From Nocardia brevicatena NBRC 12119 (GTDB lineage: Bacteria > Actinomycetota > Actinomycetes > Mycobacteriales > Mycobacteriaceae): DNA of 64,000 nt. Each line of letters opens with the position of its first letter. Position 1 is the stretch's first letter. Below, piece after piece: positions 27,267-36,206 of the stretch. The translations under genes and the position numbers were made by a program. The notes below the pieces were generated by a model. That model made no database searches. It was not told the DNA's origin and saw only the letters and a program-made list of their open reading frames with translations. The DNA lies in NCBI RefSeq assembly GCF_000308495.1, contig NZ_BAFU01000068.1, forward strand, positions 141,762 to 205,761. Direction: 5' to 3'.

Positions 27267-27457
27267 CCGAACACGGAGGCAACCCTCTGAAAAGTTTTCA
27301 AAATAAATTTCTCCGAGCCTTCGCTCCGAACAGCATTGCGCCTCGAATTTTCGGCTCACGAAATTCTCAGAAAAATTCTTCGATCGCAGTGTCCCGAAAT
27401 CGGCGTTTCGGCGGAAGTAAGAGAGTGCACACCGCTCTCTCGCCAGGAGGCCCTGCA

Positions 27458-28108
27458 ATGACCGCCAGCTCCCGCCGCCCCCGCGCCATTACCACCGCTA
27501 CTGTCCGGGTCCCCTCGACCTTGTGGGCGATCGGTCCCGAACCACCGCATCCCGACGACCGCTGGCCCGGCCCGATTCTGGCCCGCACGATCGCCGAGTT
27601 CTCTGAGCCAGGGTCGCGGGTGATGCTGGTCGGCTGGCCCGCCCCCACCGCACGAGGCACCCTGCGGATCCTCGAACCCGACACCGCCCACGCTCTCGCC
27701 GCGATCAGCGATCTGGACCGCCACGCCCTCGACGCGCCCACCGGCCGGGACCGCTGCGGGGAGCCGGTGGATCTGGTTGTCGCGAGCCTGCTGGCCGAGC
27801 ACCTCGACCCGATCGCTGCCGCCGAGCACGTCACCACGATCGCGACCGAGGTGCTGGCGATGGGCGGTTTGCTGGTTGTTCTCTCCCGGTGCCGCCACAG
27901 CGACTCCGGGGTCCTGCTCGATCCCGCCGGTTCGGTGGTGGCCGCAGCCCAAGCCGCCGATCTGCTCTACCTCCAGCACATCATCGCCGCGCCCGTCAGC
28001 GGCACCACTATCACCGCCGCCGACCTCGAGGACTCGGCCTCGAGAGTCGCGCGCCACCGGGTTGCGCACACCGACGTTTTCGTTCTCCTCCAGCCGGCCC
28101 ATGGCTGA
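27458..28108 (+). CDS. Methyltransferase-like protein partnered with the DNA methylase
   Basis: The 216-residue protein starts at ATG 27458 with AGGAGG eight bases upstream. Its fold looks Rossmann-like with strands VMLVGWPAPTARGTLRILEP, VDLVVASLLAEHL and GGLLVVLSRCR. No clear SAM motif or DPPY/SPPY catalytic motif can be seen. It precedes and overlaps the region of the DNA methyltransferase, suggesting a paired function. It opens the rightward operon, away from the repeat arrays. Confidence 0.6.
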   Translation: MTASSRRPRAITTATVRVPSTLWAIGPEPPHPDDRWPGPILARTIAEFSEPGSRVMLVGWPAPTARGTLRILEPDTAHALAAISDLDRHALDAPTGRDRCGEPVDLVVASLLAEHLDPIAAAEHVTTIATEVLAMGGLLVVLSRCRHSDSGVLLDPAGSVVAAAQAADLLYLQHIIAAPVSGTTITAADLEDSASRVARHRVAHTDVFVLLQPAHG

Positions 28109-28157
28109 CCCGGCACAACCCCTGCCCTGCCCGAACTCTCACCTGAAGGACGCCCCC

Positions 28158-29174
28158 ATGGCCCTCGATCCCTCCGCCACCAACAACGCCGATATCGACT
28201 CCGCAATCCCCGCACAGACCGATCCGGCCACCATGCCGGTGTCGGTGTGGGCGACGGCCCAGAACGCTCCCACCGCGCAGCGTCGGGGCCGCTACCACCC
28301 GGACAGCACCGCCCACCCGGCCAAGATGTTCCCGGCCATCGTCCAGCACGCGGTCGCCACCTACACCCGCCCGGGGGACCTCGTCCTGGACCCGATGTGC
28401 GGGATCGGCACCACCCTCGTCGAGTCGCTGCACCTGGGCCGCCGCGCTATCGGCGTGGAGTACGAGTCGCGGTGGGCGGACCTGGCCCGCACCAACATCG
28501 GCCTGGCCCGGGACGCGGGCATCGATCTCGACGCGGCCGTCTACCACGGAGACGCCCGCAAGCTACCCGCCCTGATTCCGGCCGAGCTGCGCGGCCAGGC
28601 GAGTCTGGTGATCACCTCCCCGCCCTACGGCGACAGCTTGCACGGCCACGTCCGCGCCAACCGCACCCAGCCGATACGCAAGTCCAACCACCGCTACGGC
28701 CAAGTCCTCGACCGGGGCAACCTCGCCAACGTCGGACTCGGCCGGCTGCTCTCGGGATTCACCAAGATCCTCGCCGGGGCCGTCGAATACCTCGCCCCCG
28801 GCGGGCATGTGGTGATCACCGCGCGCCCGTGGCGTCAGCACGCCGAACTCGTACCGCTACCCAGCCACCTCTACACCTGCGGCGAGCTGGCCGGGCTCGT
28901 GCCGGTGGAGCGGTGCGTGGCACTGCTGGGCCGGCTCAGTGACGGCGAACTCGTCGCGCGGTCGAGCTTCTTCCAACGCGACTTCGTCGTCAAGCAACGC
29001 GCTGCCGGGCTGCCGATACACCTCATCGCCCACGAAGACGTCGTCATCCTACGCAAACCCGAAATGGCGGCCAGCGCCACCGAACGACGCCGCGCGAACG
29101 GACAATTCCCCTTCGGCACGTCGGCAACCTTGCCGACACCCGATACCACCGGGCCGGGATCGGTGGCCGCGTGA
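28158..29174 (+). CDS. Adenine-/cytosine-N DNA methyltransferase
   Basis: The 338-residue protein has the SAM motif LVLDPMCGIGTTLVE (about residues 75-90) and the catalytic motif TSPPYGDS (about 153), the order of a beta-class amino-methyltransferase. It would methylate N6 of adenine or N4 of cytosine. No restriction nuclease partner is seen, so it may protect the element from host restriction or mark it. ATG 28158 is preceded by AAGGA. The stop overlaps the start of the coupling-protein gene by four bases. Confidence 0.85.
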   Translation: MALDPSATNNADIDSAIPAQTDPATMPVSVWATAQNAPTAQRRGRYHPDSTAHPAKMFPAIVQHAVATYTRPGDLVLDPMCGIGTTLVESLHLGRRAIGVEYESRWADLARTNIGLARDAGIDLDAAVYHGDARKLPALIPAELRGQASLVITSPPYGDSLHGHVRANRTQPIRKSNHRYGQVLDRGNLANVGLGRLLSGFTKILAGAVEYLAPGGHVVITARPWRQHAELVPLPSHLYTCGELAGLVPVERCVALLGRLSDGELVARSSFFQRDFVVKQRAAGLPIHLIAHEDVVILRKPEMAASATERRRANGQFPFGTSATLPTPDTTGPGSVAA

Positions 29175-31639
29175 ACACCGCACAGACCCCCGAGCAGGGA
29201 TGGCTGGGCCGAGAGCTCCTCGCGCCCGGCCAGGCATTGACCGACCTGAGCGACGCGATCGACCACGCACTCCTGTCCGTGGATGGGCTGGTCGTAGTGC
29301 CCACCGTGCTCGGTGTACTTGCCACGGTCTCGGTTCTGCTCCGGTGGCGTCGGCGCCGGCTGCGTGCCCGTGCTCGCCAGATCACCGTGCGCACCCCGCC
29401 TGAGGTCGACGCCAAAGGCGCGCTTGCCTTCTGGGCGCATCTGATCGGGCAGCTGCGCCCGGCCTGGGCACGGGCGCTGCTCGGGCAGCCGCATCTCGGG
29501 TTCGAATACACCGTCACCCCGGAGAAGGGAGCCGTGATCCGGCTGTGGGTGCCCGGCGCGATCCCGCCCGGCCTGATCGAGCGGGCCATCGCGTCCGCGT
29601 GGCCCGGCGCGCACACCGACACCCTCGATCCCGCCCGGCCCCCGCTACCGGTCCCGGTGAAGGGGGTGCGGCGGGTCGTGGCCGGGGGCGAGTTGCGGCT
29701 CGGGCGCCGGGAGGGGTTGCCGTTGAGTACGGATCACTCCGGGGATCTGGTGCGCAACCTGATCACCGCCGCCGACGACCTCGGCCCCGGTCAGGTCGCC
29801 TGCGTGCAGATCCTCGCCCGCCCGGTCACCGGCCGCCGTGTCGCCCGCGCGACCCGCGCCACGGCCAGCACCGCCGCCCCGACAGCGGTCCTCGTGGGGT
29901 TGCTGCGCGAGGCCCTGAACCTGCTCACGCCCGGTGCCACCACCGGTCGCGCCTCCCACACCGCCGCTGGTGTGGGAGGTGGGCGGGCCGGCGACCGGCA
30001 GACCTCGCTGGAGTTCAGTGCCGCCGTCCGCGCCGCCGCGGCCAAAGCACGAGGTGCCCATTGGGAGACCGTGGTCCGCTACGCCGCCTCCATCCCCACC
30101 GACCCCGATGACAGCGTTCCGACAGCGCGAGCGCGAGCGGTGGCCCGGGGGCGGGCTGATGCTCTTGCGACGGTGTTCGGGGCGTGCACCGACCACAACT
30201 TCTACCGGCGTCGGCGTCGCCCCTTCCGTCTCGCCACGGTGATCAGGCAGCGCCGTCTCGGGCGTGGGGACGTGTTGTCGGTGCCCGAACTCGCCACGAT
30301 CGCGCATCTGCCCACCGATGACGGGCTCCCCGGCCTGCAGCGCGCCGGGGCCCGTGCCCTGTCCCCCGCCCCGGAGATCCCTGTCGGCGGGGAGCACACG
30401 AAACCGTTGGGCATGGCCGATACCGGGACTCGGCGCCCGGTCGCGGTCAAAGTCCACGACGCCCGCCACCACATGCACATCCTCGGTCCTACCGGTGTCG
30501 GCAAGTCCACGTTGTTGGCGCGGACGATCCTTGATGACGCCGACGCGGGGCGCGGGGTGATCGTGATCGACCCGAAGGGCGACCTCGTCACCGACGTCCT
30601 GTCCCGGCTGCCTTCCCGGATGGGTGAACGGGTCACGCTGTTCGACGCCGACTCGGCTGCTCCGCCGCCGTGTGTGAATCCGCTCGATATCGGCCGGATC
30701 GGTCGCGCGGGAACCGATCTCGCCGTCGACAACCTCGTCACGATCTTTCACCGGATCTTTCACCAGTGGTGGGGTCCGCGCACCGACGACATCATGCGGG
30801 CGAGCCTGCTCACCCTGTGCGCGCAACCCGGCACTGCCACCCTGGCCGATCTGCCGCGGCTGCTCACCGAGCCCGCGCTGCGGGCCCGTGTCACCCGCAC
30901 CACCAAAGATCCGGTGTTGCGCGGGTTCTGGGATAGCTATGAGCAATTGAGCGATACCGGCCGCGCACAGCTCACCGGGCCGCTGCTCAACAAACTGCGC
31001 GCGTTCCTGTTGAGGCCGTTCGTGCGTTCGGCCATCGCGGGCGGGCCCTCAACCGTCGAGTTCGCCGACATCCTCGACAACGGCGGTATCTGCCTCGCGC
31101 GGCTGCCGAAAGGCTCGCTGGGAGAGGAAACCTCGCGTCTGGTCGGGTCGCTGCTGGTGGCGCGGACATGGCAGGCGGTGACCGCGCGGGCGAGGGTGCC
31201 CGCCGCCGACCGGCCCGACGCCGCACTCGTCCTCGACGAGGCCCAGAACTTCCTCAACCTGTCGACCCCGATCGAGGACATGCTCGCCGAAGCCCGCGGG
31301 TTACGCCTGTCGCTGCTGCTGGCACATCAGAACCTCGGCCAGCTCTCCCGCGAACTCCGCGACGGAATCTCGGCCAATGCCCGCAACAAGGTCATCTTCG
31401 CCGTCAGCCCCGATGACGCCCGCGACCTGGCCCGCCACACCGAACCCTGGCTATCCGAGCACGACCTGACCCACCTCGATGCCTTCCACGCCGCCGCCCG
31501 ACTGCTGGTCGACGGCCGCAACGCCCGCCCGTTCACCCTCACCACCCAACGGTTGCCCGCACCGACCCCGGGCCGCGCCCGCGAGATCGCCGCCGCTGCC
31601 CGCGACCAGCTCACAGGCCAGCCCCCTGCCGTTCCCTGA
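29171..31639 (+). CDS. VirD4/TraG-type coupling protein (T4CP)
   Basis: The 822-residue protein couples the DNA substrate to the secretion channel. It has an N-terminal transmembrane helix (VVVPTVLGVLATVSVLL) and a long linker, then Walker A GPTGVGKST at about 439-447, VIVIDPKGDLVTDVL and Walker B ALVLDEAQ at about 685-691. The order and the LLAHQNLGQL sensor region fit VirD4/TraD. It overlaps the methyltransferase gene by four bases and precedes the Replic_Relax gene by 17. Confidence 0.92.
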   Translation: MNTAQTPEQGWLGRELLAPGQALTDLSDAIDHALLSVDGLVVVPTVLGVLATVSVLLRWRRRRLRARARQITVRTPPEVDAKGALAFWAHLIGQLRPAWARALLGQPHLGFEYTVTPEKGAVIRLWVPGAIPPGLIERAIASAWPGAHTDTLDPARPPLPVPVKGVRRVVAGGELRLGRREGLPLSTDHSGDLVRNLITAADDLGPGQVACVQILARPVTGRRVARATRATASTAAPTAVLVGLLREALNLLTPGATTGRASHTAAGVGGGRAGDRQTSLEFSAAVRAAAAKARGAHWETVVRYAASIPTDPDDSVPTARARAVARGRADALATVFGACTDHNFYRRRRRPFRLATVIRQRRLGRGDVLSVPELATIAHLPTDDGLPGLQRAGARALSPAPEIPVGGEHTKPLGMADTGTRRPVAVKVHDARHHMHILGPTGVGKSTLLARTILDDADAGRGVIVIDPKGDLVTDVLSRLPSRMGERVTLFDADSAAPPPCVNPLDIGRIGRAGTDLAVDNLVTIFHRIFHQWWGPRTDDIMRASLLTLCAQPGTATLADLPRLLTEPALRARVTRTTKDPVLRGFWDSYEQLSDTGRAQLTGPLLNKLRAFLLRPFVRSAIAGGPSTVEFADILDNGGICLARLPKGSLGEETSRLVGSLLVARTWQAVTARARVPAADRPDAALVLDEAQNFLNLSTPIEDMLAEARGLRLSLLLAHQNLGQLSRELRDGISANARNKVIFAVSPDDARDLARHTEPWLSEHDLTHLDAFHAAARLLVDGRNARPFTLTTQRLPAPTPGRAREIAAAARDQLTGQPPAVP

Positions 31640-31656
31640 GAAAGGCGCCCGCACCG

Positions 31657-32655
31657 ATGATTTCCCGTCCCGACAGGCAAGCCGATACCCGCGCCCCGCG
31701 CCCGGCCTGGTCACCGTCCTCCGACCCGGAGAAGGTCTCGTTGGTGCGTGCGTTGACCGGGCGTGACCGCTGGATTCTGCGGATGGTCTACGAGCATCGG
31801 GTCCTGACCACCGACCAGCTCGCCGACCTGGCATTCCCCACCGCCAGGATCGCTCGCCGCCGCCTGCCGATCCTGCACACCTACCGAGTCCTGGACCGGT
31901 TCCGGCCCTATCGAACTCGGGGCACCGCTCCTTACCACTGGACCCTCGCACCGGCCGGCGCAGCGATCCTCGCCGCCGAAGCTGCCGTGACCGTGCGCGA
32001 GCTCGGCTACAACCACCAAACCACCCTCTCGGTCGCCCACAGCCTGCAACTGACCCACACCCTCGGCGTCAACGAATGGTTCACCGCCCTCACCACCCGC
32101 CCCGGCGGCGGACAGGTGGTGAGGTGGTGGTCCCAGACCCGCTGCCAACGGCTCTGGGGCGACCTCGCACGCCCCGACGCCTACGGCCGCTACACCCACC
32201 ACGACACCGTGTTCGACTTTTTCCTCGAATACGACCTCGGCACCACCGCCCTGCCCCGGGTCGCAGCCAAACTCCATGGATTCGCCGAACTCGCCCGCAC
32301 CACCGGGGCCATCACCCCGGTCCTGTTCTGGGTGCCGACCACCACCCGCGAAATCAACGCCCGCACCGTCCTGCGACGAACCTGGGAACGGCTACCCGAC
32401 CCCGAGGCAGTACCGGTCGCCACCGCCGCCGCCGAATTCCTCGACTCGATCTCCGGAACGAGTCCGGCCGAACGAGTGTGGCTGCCGCTGCACACCGACT
32501 CCGGACGCAAACCCCTGCACGAACTCGCCACCCTCTGGACGCACCGGACCCCCTTCGAAGACAGCCTCGACCCCGAATCGACCTGGGCACCACTGAGCGG
32601 AACCATCGTTCTCGCGCCACCGCCGCCGAACCCGCCGACCGCCGAGCACCGGTGA
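31657..32655 (+). CDS. Replic_Relax-family protein
   Basis: The 332-residue protein begins with a winged helix (LTGRDRWILRMVYEHRVLTTDQLADLAF then RRRLPILHTYRVLDRF), the hallmark of the replication-relaxation family. The later TVFDFFLEYDLGT stretch is the conserved core of that family. In other plasmids the family is linked to plasmid replication and DNA relaxation; here it is the only candidate for nicking or origin processing. It is directly downstream of the coupling protein. Confidence 0.8.
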   Translation: MISRPDRQADTRAPRPAWSPSSDPEKVSLVRALTGRDRWILRMVYEHRVLTTDQLADLAFPTARIARRRLPILHTYRVLDRFRPYRTRGTAPYHWTLAPAGAAILAAEAAVTVRELGYNHQTTLSVAHSLQLTHTLGVNEWFTALTTRPGGGQVVRWWSQTRCQRLWGDLARPDAYGRYTHHDTVFDFFLEYDLGTTALPRVAAKLHGFAELARTTGAITPVLFWVPTTTREINARTVLRRTWERLPDPEAVPVATAAAEFLDSISGTSPAERVWLPLHTDSGRKPLHELATLWTHRTPFEDSLDPESTWAPLSGTIVLAPPPPNPPTAEHR

Positions 32656-32662
32656 GATAGCG

Positions 32663-33673
32663 ATGCTGGTCAAGGCTATCGGAGCGGGATTCGGGGCGTT
32701 TGTGTTCCTCACGGTCGTGATCGCGGCCGTGGTCAGCGCCGTCGTCGTGTTCGACCACGCACTCACCACACCCGCCCCACCGACCGCGCCCGGCACCGGC
32801 GCGCCCCCGAGCCCCGAAGCCCGCCAGGACATCCCCGCCGAGATGCTGGTGCTCTACCAGGCCGCCGCAGGGGACTGCCCCGGACTGGACTGGTCGGTGC
32901 TCGCCGCGATCGGCAAGATCGAAACCGACCACGGCCGTTCACCTCTTCCCGGAGTGACCTCGGGCGAGAACGCGTCCGGTGCCGGCGGGCCGATGCAGTT
33001 CCTGGCCGCAACGTTCGAGTCGGTCACCACCCGGCATCGGCTTCCCGCTGGCGGCGCGAGTCCGCCTTCGCGCTACCACCCCTCCGACGCGATCCATGCT
33101 GCCGCGTTCTACCTGTGCGACTCCGGCGCACCCGCCGACCTGCACGCGGCGATATTCGCCTACAACCACGCCGACTGGTACGTCGACCAAGTCCTCGACC
33201 AAGCCGCCCGCTACCGAGCCCCCGACACCCACAGCGGCGACTGCCATCCTCAAGTAGCCACGAGCCATGCTGCCGCGCAGGTGATCTCCTTCGCTTGCGC
33301 TCAACTCGGCCAACCGTATGTGTGGGGCGGCAACGGGCCCGACGTCAACGGCGGCTGGGACTGCTCCGGACTCACCCAAGCCGCCTACCGCTCCGCTGGA
33401 ATCTCTCTCCCCCGTACCACCTACGACCAAGTCCACACCGGCGAACCCGTCGCCGAGGACCAACTCCTGCCCGGTGACCTCCTCTTCTACGGCACCGCTT
33501 CCGACGTCCACCACGTCGGCATCTACCTCGGAGGCGGACAGATGGTGCACGCACCCACCTTCGATCAGCCCGTCCAGATCTCGCCCTACCGCTGGTCCCA
33601 GGACGACTTCTACACCGCCACCCGCCCGACCGACAGCGCGCCCACCCACGCCGACTCCCACCACGAACCCTGA
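32663..33673 (+). CDS. SLT + NlpC/P60 cell-wall hydrolase (VirB1-like)
   Basis: The 336-residue protein has an N-terminal signal/anchor helix (GFGAFVFLTVVIAAVVSAVVVF). A lytic transglycosylase domain follows with catalytic glutamate in IGKIETDHG (about residue 87). The NlpC/P60 domain has cysteine in WDCSGL (about 234) and histidine in HHVGIYLGG (about 284). It would open the peptidoglycan of donor or recipient for the transfer channel. It starts eight bases after the Replic_Relax gene, so it is part of the transfer operon. Confidence 0.9.
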   Translation: MLVKAIGAGFGAFVFLTVVIAAVVSAVVVFDHALTTPAPPTAPGTGAPPSPEARQDIPAEMLVLYQAAAGDCPGLDWSVLAAIGKIETDHGRSPLPGVTSGENASGAGGPMQFLAATFESVTTRHRLPAGGASPPSRYHPSDAIHAAAFYLCDSGAPADLHAAIFAYNHADWYVDQVLDQAARYRAPDTHSGDCHPQVATSHAAAQVISFACAQLGQPYVWGGNGPDVNGGWDCSGLTQAAYRSAGISLPRTTYDQVHTGEPVAEDQLLPGDLLFYGTASDVHHVGIYLGGGQMVHAPTFDQPVQISPYRWSQDDFYTATRPTDSAPTHADSHHEP

Positions 33674-33762
33674 CCCAGCCCACCATAACGCGCTACCGCG
33701 CGCCCACTCGCCTCGGCCGAAAGCACGGCACCCGGGCCGTTCACCCGACAAGGAGATCTCCC

Positions 33763-35166
33763 ATGCTCAGCCCCCATACCCACCACCGCACCGTCAGCAT
33801 TCGCCGCCGGGTCGCCCACACAGTGCTGGGCGCCGCCATCGCCACAGTCACGGCCTTCGGGGCCGGTGTCGCCACCGCCGACCCGGCAACCGGCCCCGGC
33901 ACCGCCGACTGCCCGCGGTGGACCGCGCTGCTGGTACCGGGCACGTTCGAGACGACACCGGCAACCGATCCGGCTCAGCCGGTGGGGGTTCTCACCCCGG
34001 TCGCCGAATCACTGACCACCCGATACGGTACCGACATCGACGTCCGGGCCCTCACCGCCGACACCACACACTCCTCGACCGAATCCACCCGCCAACAACT
34101 GACCACGACACTGGCGGCGCTGTGCTCGCAAACGCACGTAGTCCTGGCCGGCAATGCCGAAGGCGCCGCAACCGTCGGTGACCTCGCCGCGGAGATCGGG
34201 AACAACTACGGCCCGCTCTCGGCCTCACAGGTGGTGGCGGTCGGACTCGTCTCCGACCCTCACCGCGGCCCGAGCACCCCTCAGTTGGGCACTCCCGTCG
34301 CCGGCCCGGGTGTCGCGGGCCCCCGGCCGCTGGACTTCGGTGAGCTCACCGACCGGGTCCGCACCCTGTGCCCGGACTCAGACCTGTACTGCTCGACCTC
34401 TTCTCAGGAATCGCCCGCGTTCGACGCGGTGGTGCGCGCCCTTACCGCCACCCCGGCCCTGCGCACGAGCCCGGGACAGGCCCCCACGCCGACAGCACCG
34501 GTCACAGCTTGGCCCTCGACGGGAGAGCTGACCGTCTCTCGAGTTCTCGCGCAGGTGGTCACCGTGGTGAACGGGCTGGCCACCTTCGCCGCGAACGTGC
34601 CCGCCATCGTCGCCGACCTCGCCGAACTACCCGCCCTGCTTGGTAGAGGTGATGTTCCTGGGCTGCACCGGGTCGCCGGGGACCTGAACAACCAGTTCCA
34701 CCCTCTGGTCGCGATGGCCGCCGATATCGACCTGCGGCTGGTGGCCCGCGCTCTGGCGCTGGCCGCGCCGCTGGACACCACCGGTATTGCCGCCATCGCC
34801 TCCGAGGTCGTCGGGGTCCTCGCGGGTCTCGATATCACCCGCATCGCCACCAACGTCGGCCGTGCCCAGGAGATCGCCTGGAACGCGGCCGAGATACTGA
34901 TCGCCGGGGACCCTGTCGGCGCCGTGCTGGCGCTGTCGGGACTGGCGCCGGTCGCCGCCGACCTACTTGCCGCTACCGCCTCAGCGTTCACCGGCACACG
35001 GTTTCCCTCGCTCGCCCAGACCTACACCGCCACCACGGGCACGGGCACGGGCACGGGCGACCCTGCCCACCAGGACAGCGACACGGCAGTATCCACCGGC
35101 CACGACACCGCCGCCGCCGCGCTGCTGGCGAACTGGCTTACACAGACGATCGACGCCACGAAGTAG
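33763..35166 (+). CDS. Secreted cutinase-fold protein without catalytic serine
   Basis: The 467-residue protein has a signal peptide (LGAAIATVTAFGAGVATAD), then a cutinase-type alpha/beta domain: CPRWTALLVPGTFE, YGTDIDVRAL, SQVVAVGLVSDPHRG and the disulfide region LCPDSDLYC. The nucleophile loop that is GYSQG in active family members reads VVLAGNAEGAATVG here; Ala132 sits where Ser belongs. I see no obvious catalytic histidine either. The C-terminal 200 residues are hydrophobic alpha-helical. Perhaps a non-enzymatic surface protein. AAGGAG eight bases upstream supports ATG 33763. Confidence 0.8.
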   Translation: MLSPHTHHRTVSIRRRVAHTVLGAAIATVTAFGAGVATADPATGPGTADCPRWTALLVPGTFETTPATDPAQPVGVLTPVAESLTTRYGTDIDVRALTADTTHSSTESTRQQLTTTLAALCSQTHVVLAGNAEGAATVGDLAAEIGNNYGPLSASQVVAVGLVSDPHRGPSTPQLGTPVAGPGVAGPRPLDFGELTDRVRTLCPDSDLYCSTSSQESPAFDAVVRALTATPALRTSPGQAPTPTAPVTAWPSTGELTVSRVLAQVVTVVNGLATFAANVPAIVADLAELPALLGRGDVPGLHRVAGDLNNQFHPLVAMAADIDLRLVARALALAAPLDTTGIAAIASEVVGVLAGLDITRIATNVGRAQEIAWNAAEILIAGDPVGAVLALSGLAPVAADLLAATASAFTGTRFPSLAQTYTATTGTGTGTGDPAHQDSDTAVSTGHDTAAAALLANWLTQTIDATK

Positions 35167-35196
35167 AACCGCGCATCCGCATCCCGACGACCAGAG

Positions 35197-35236
35197 CGGC
35201 CGGTGGGGCCGAGCAGATGCTCGGCCCCACCGGCCG
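35197..35236. terminator. Bidirectional terminator hairpin
   Basis: A perfect 19-bp inverted repeat (35197-35215 and 35218-35236, two-base loop) sits between the stops of the convergent cutinase-fold gene and the minus-strand gene at 35255. Its place and strength fit termination in both directions. Confidence 0.75.
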
Positions 35237-35254
35237 TCTCGGAATGTAGGTGGG

Positions 35255-35704
35255 CTAGGAGATCAACGGCGACACCGCAGGCTGTGTCTGCGCGGCCGGG
35301 TCAGCGGTGATCGGCAACCGCCACGTCGGCACGAGGTTCAGCATCTCGACCCCCTCCCCGTCCTCGTCCCCGGCGCTGTCGGGGGCCGGGAGTGGGGCCA
35401 CGGTCGCGACCGCGCGGGCGGCGCTGTCGGGATCGGTGTAGGTGATTCCGGCCAGCGGCCCCGTGGTGATCCGCACGGCGGCGGTCCCGGTGTGGTATTC
35501 GGCGTCGGTGCGCATGCGGCGGTAGGCGAGGAACACCGGCAACCACTGCGCCGAACTATCCGATTCGGGCGGCGCGGTGAGGTGGCGGGCGGCCTCAGCG
35601 GTGACCGCCAGCCACAGCTCGAGACTGTCGGCGGCGTGCGGGGAGCTGGCGAACACGCGGTGCAGGGCCGCTGCGACATCGGCCGGAACAGAGATGTTGT
35701 ACAT
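35255..35704 (-). CDS. Hypothetical protein
   Basis: The 149-residue protein starts at ATG 35704. The first half is helical (VPADVAAALHRVFASSPHAA, LELWLAVTAEAARHL), the second half is a beta-like region (TAAVRITTGPLAGITYTDPDSA) with an acidic patch (DEDGEGVEMLNLVP). No family is recognised. It is the last gene of the right arm of the element before the terminator. Confidence 0.55.
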   Translation of the reverse strand: MYNISVPADVAAALHRVFASSPHAADSLELWLAVTAEAARHLTAPPESDSSAQWLPVFLAYRRMRTDAEYHTGTAAVRITTGPLAGITYTDPDSAARAVATVAPLPAPDSAGDEDGEGVEMLNLVPTWRLPITADPAAQTQPAVSPLIS

Positions 35705-35792
35705 GATCGGGGAAACCTTTCAGACGAGATAAATTGGAGTGCGATGCTGGGTTCCCCGGGGATAGGGCCCTCGGGGAACCCGGCACCGCATG

Positions 35793-36179
35793 TCAGGAGG
35801 AAGCTCCGGCGGCGTGGGCAGCGGCCGATGGGTTGGTGAAGACGCGGCCGTCGGGCAGCATCAACCCACCGCAGGCGGTGATCACCGCCGCAACGTCGAA
35901 TTCAGAGTTCGCGATGCGATCGCCCACCCGCACCCGTCCCGCCGCGATCAGATCCGCGACGGTGACCCGCCGCGCACGCTCGAACGGGAACGGTTCGTCG
36001 AATTCGTAGTCCATTTGCCATGACGGCGCGCACTCGGTACAGATCGTGCCGTCACGGTGGCCGCACTCGTCGGCCGATGTCACCCGGAAAGCGACCTCCC
36101 TGACCCGGTGAATGAATTCGCCGGTACCGAAAACGGTGTAGGACTCATCCAGACGCGCGACGAGAACAGTGATATCCAT
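35793..36179 (-). CDS. Small protein with a C-terminal RAMA-like domain
   Basis: The 128-residue product starts at ATG 36179 (GGAG nine bases upstream). Residues 30-60 hold paired cysteines and histidine (CGHRDGTICTECA) that could bind zinc. Residues about 75-128 read TVADLIAAGRVRVGDRIA...LMLPDGRVFTNPSAAAHAAG, which resembles the RAMA domain (restriction enzyme adenine methylase associated), a DNA-recognition module. With the element's own methyltransferase this may be a reader, but that is inference. Confidence 0.55.
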   Translation of the reverse strand: MDITVLVARLDESYTVFGTGEFIHRVREVAFRVTSADECGHRDGTICTECAPSWQMDYEFDEPFPFERARRVTVADLIAAGRVRVGDRIANSEFDVAAVITACGGLMLPDGRVFTNPSAAAHAAGASS

Positions 36180-36206
36180 CAGAAGATGCTCCAAAAATTC
36201 GGGCCG

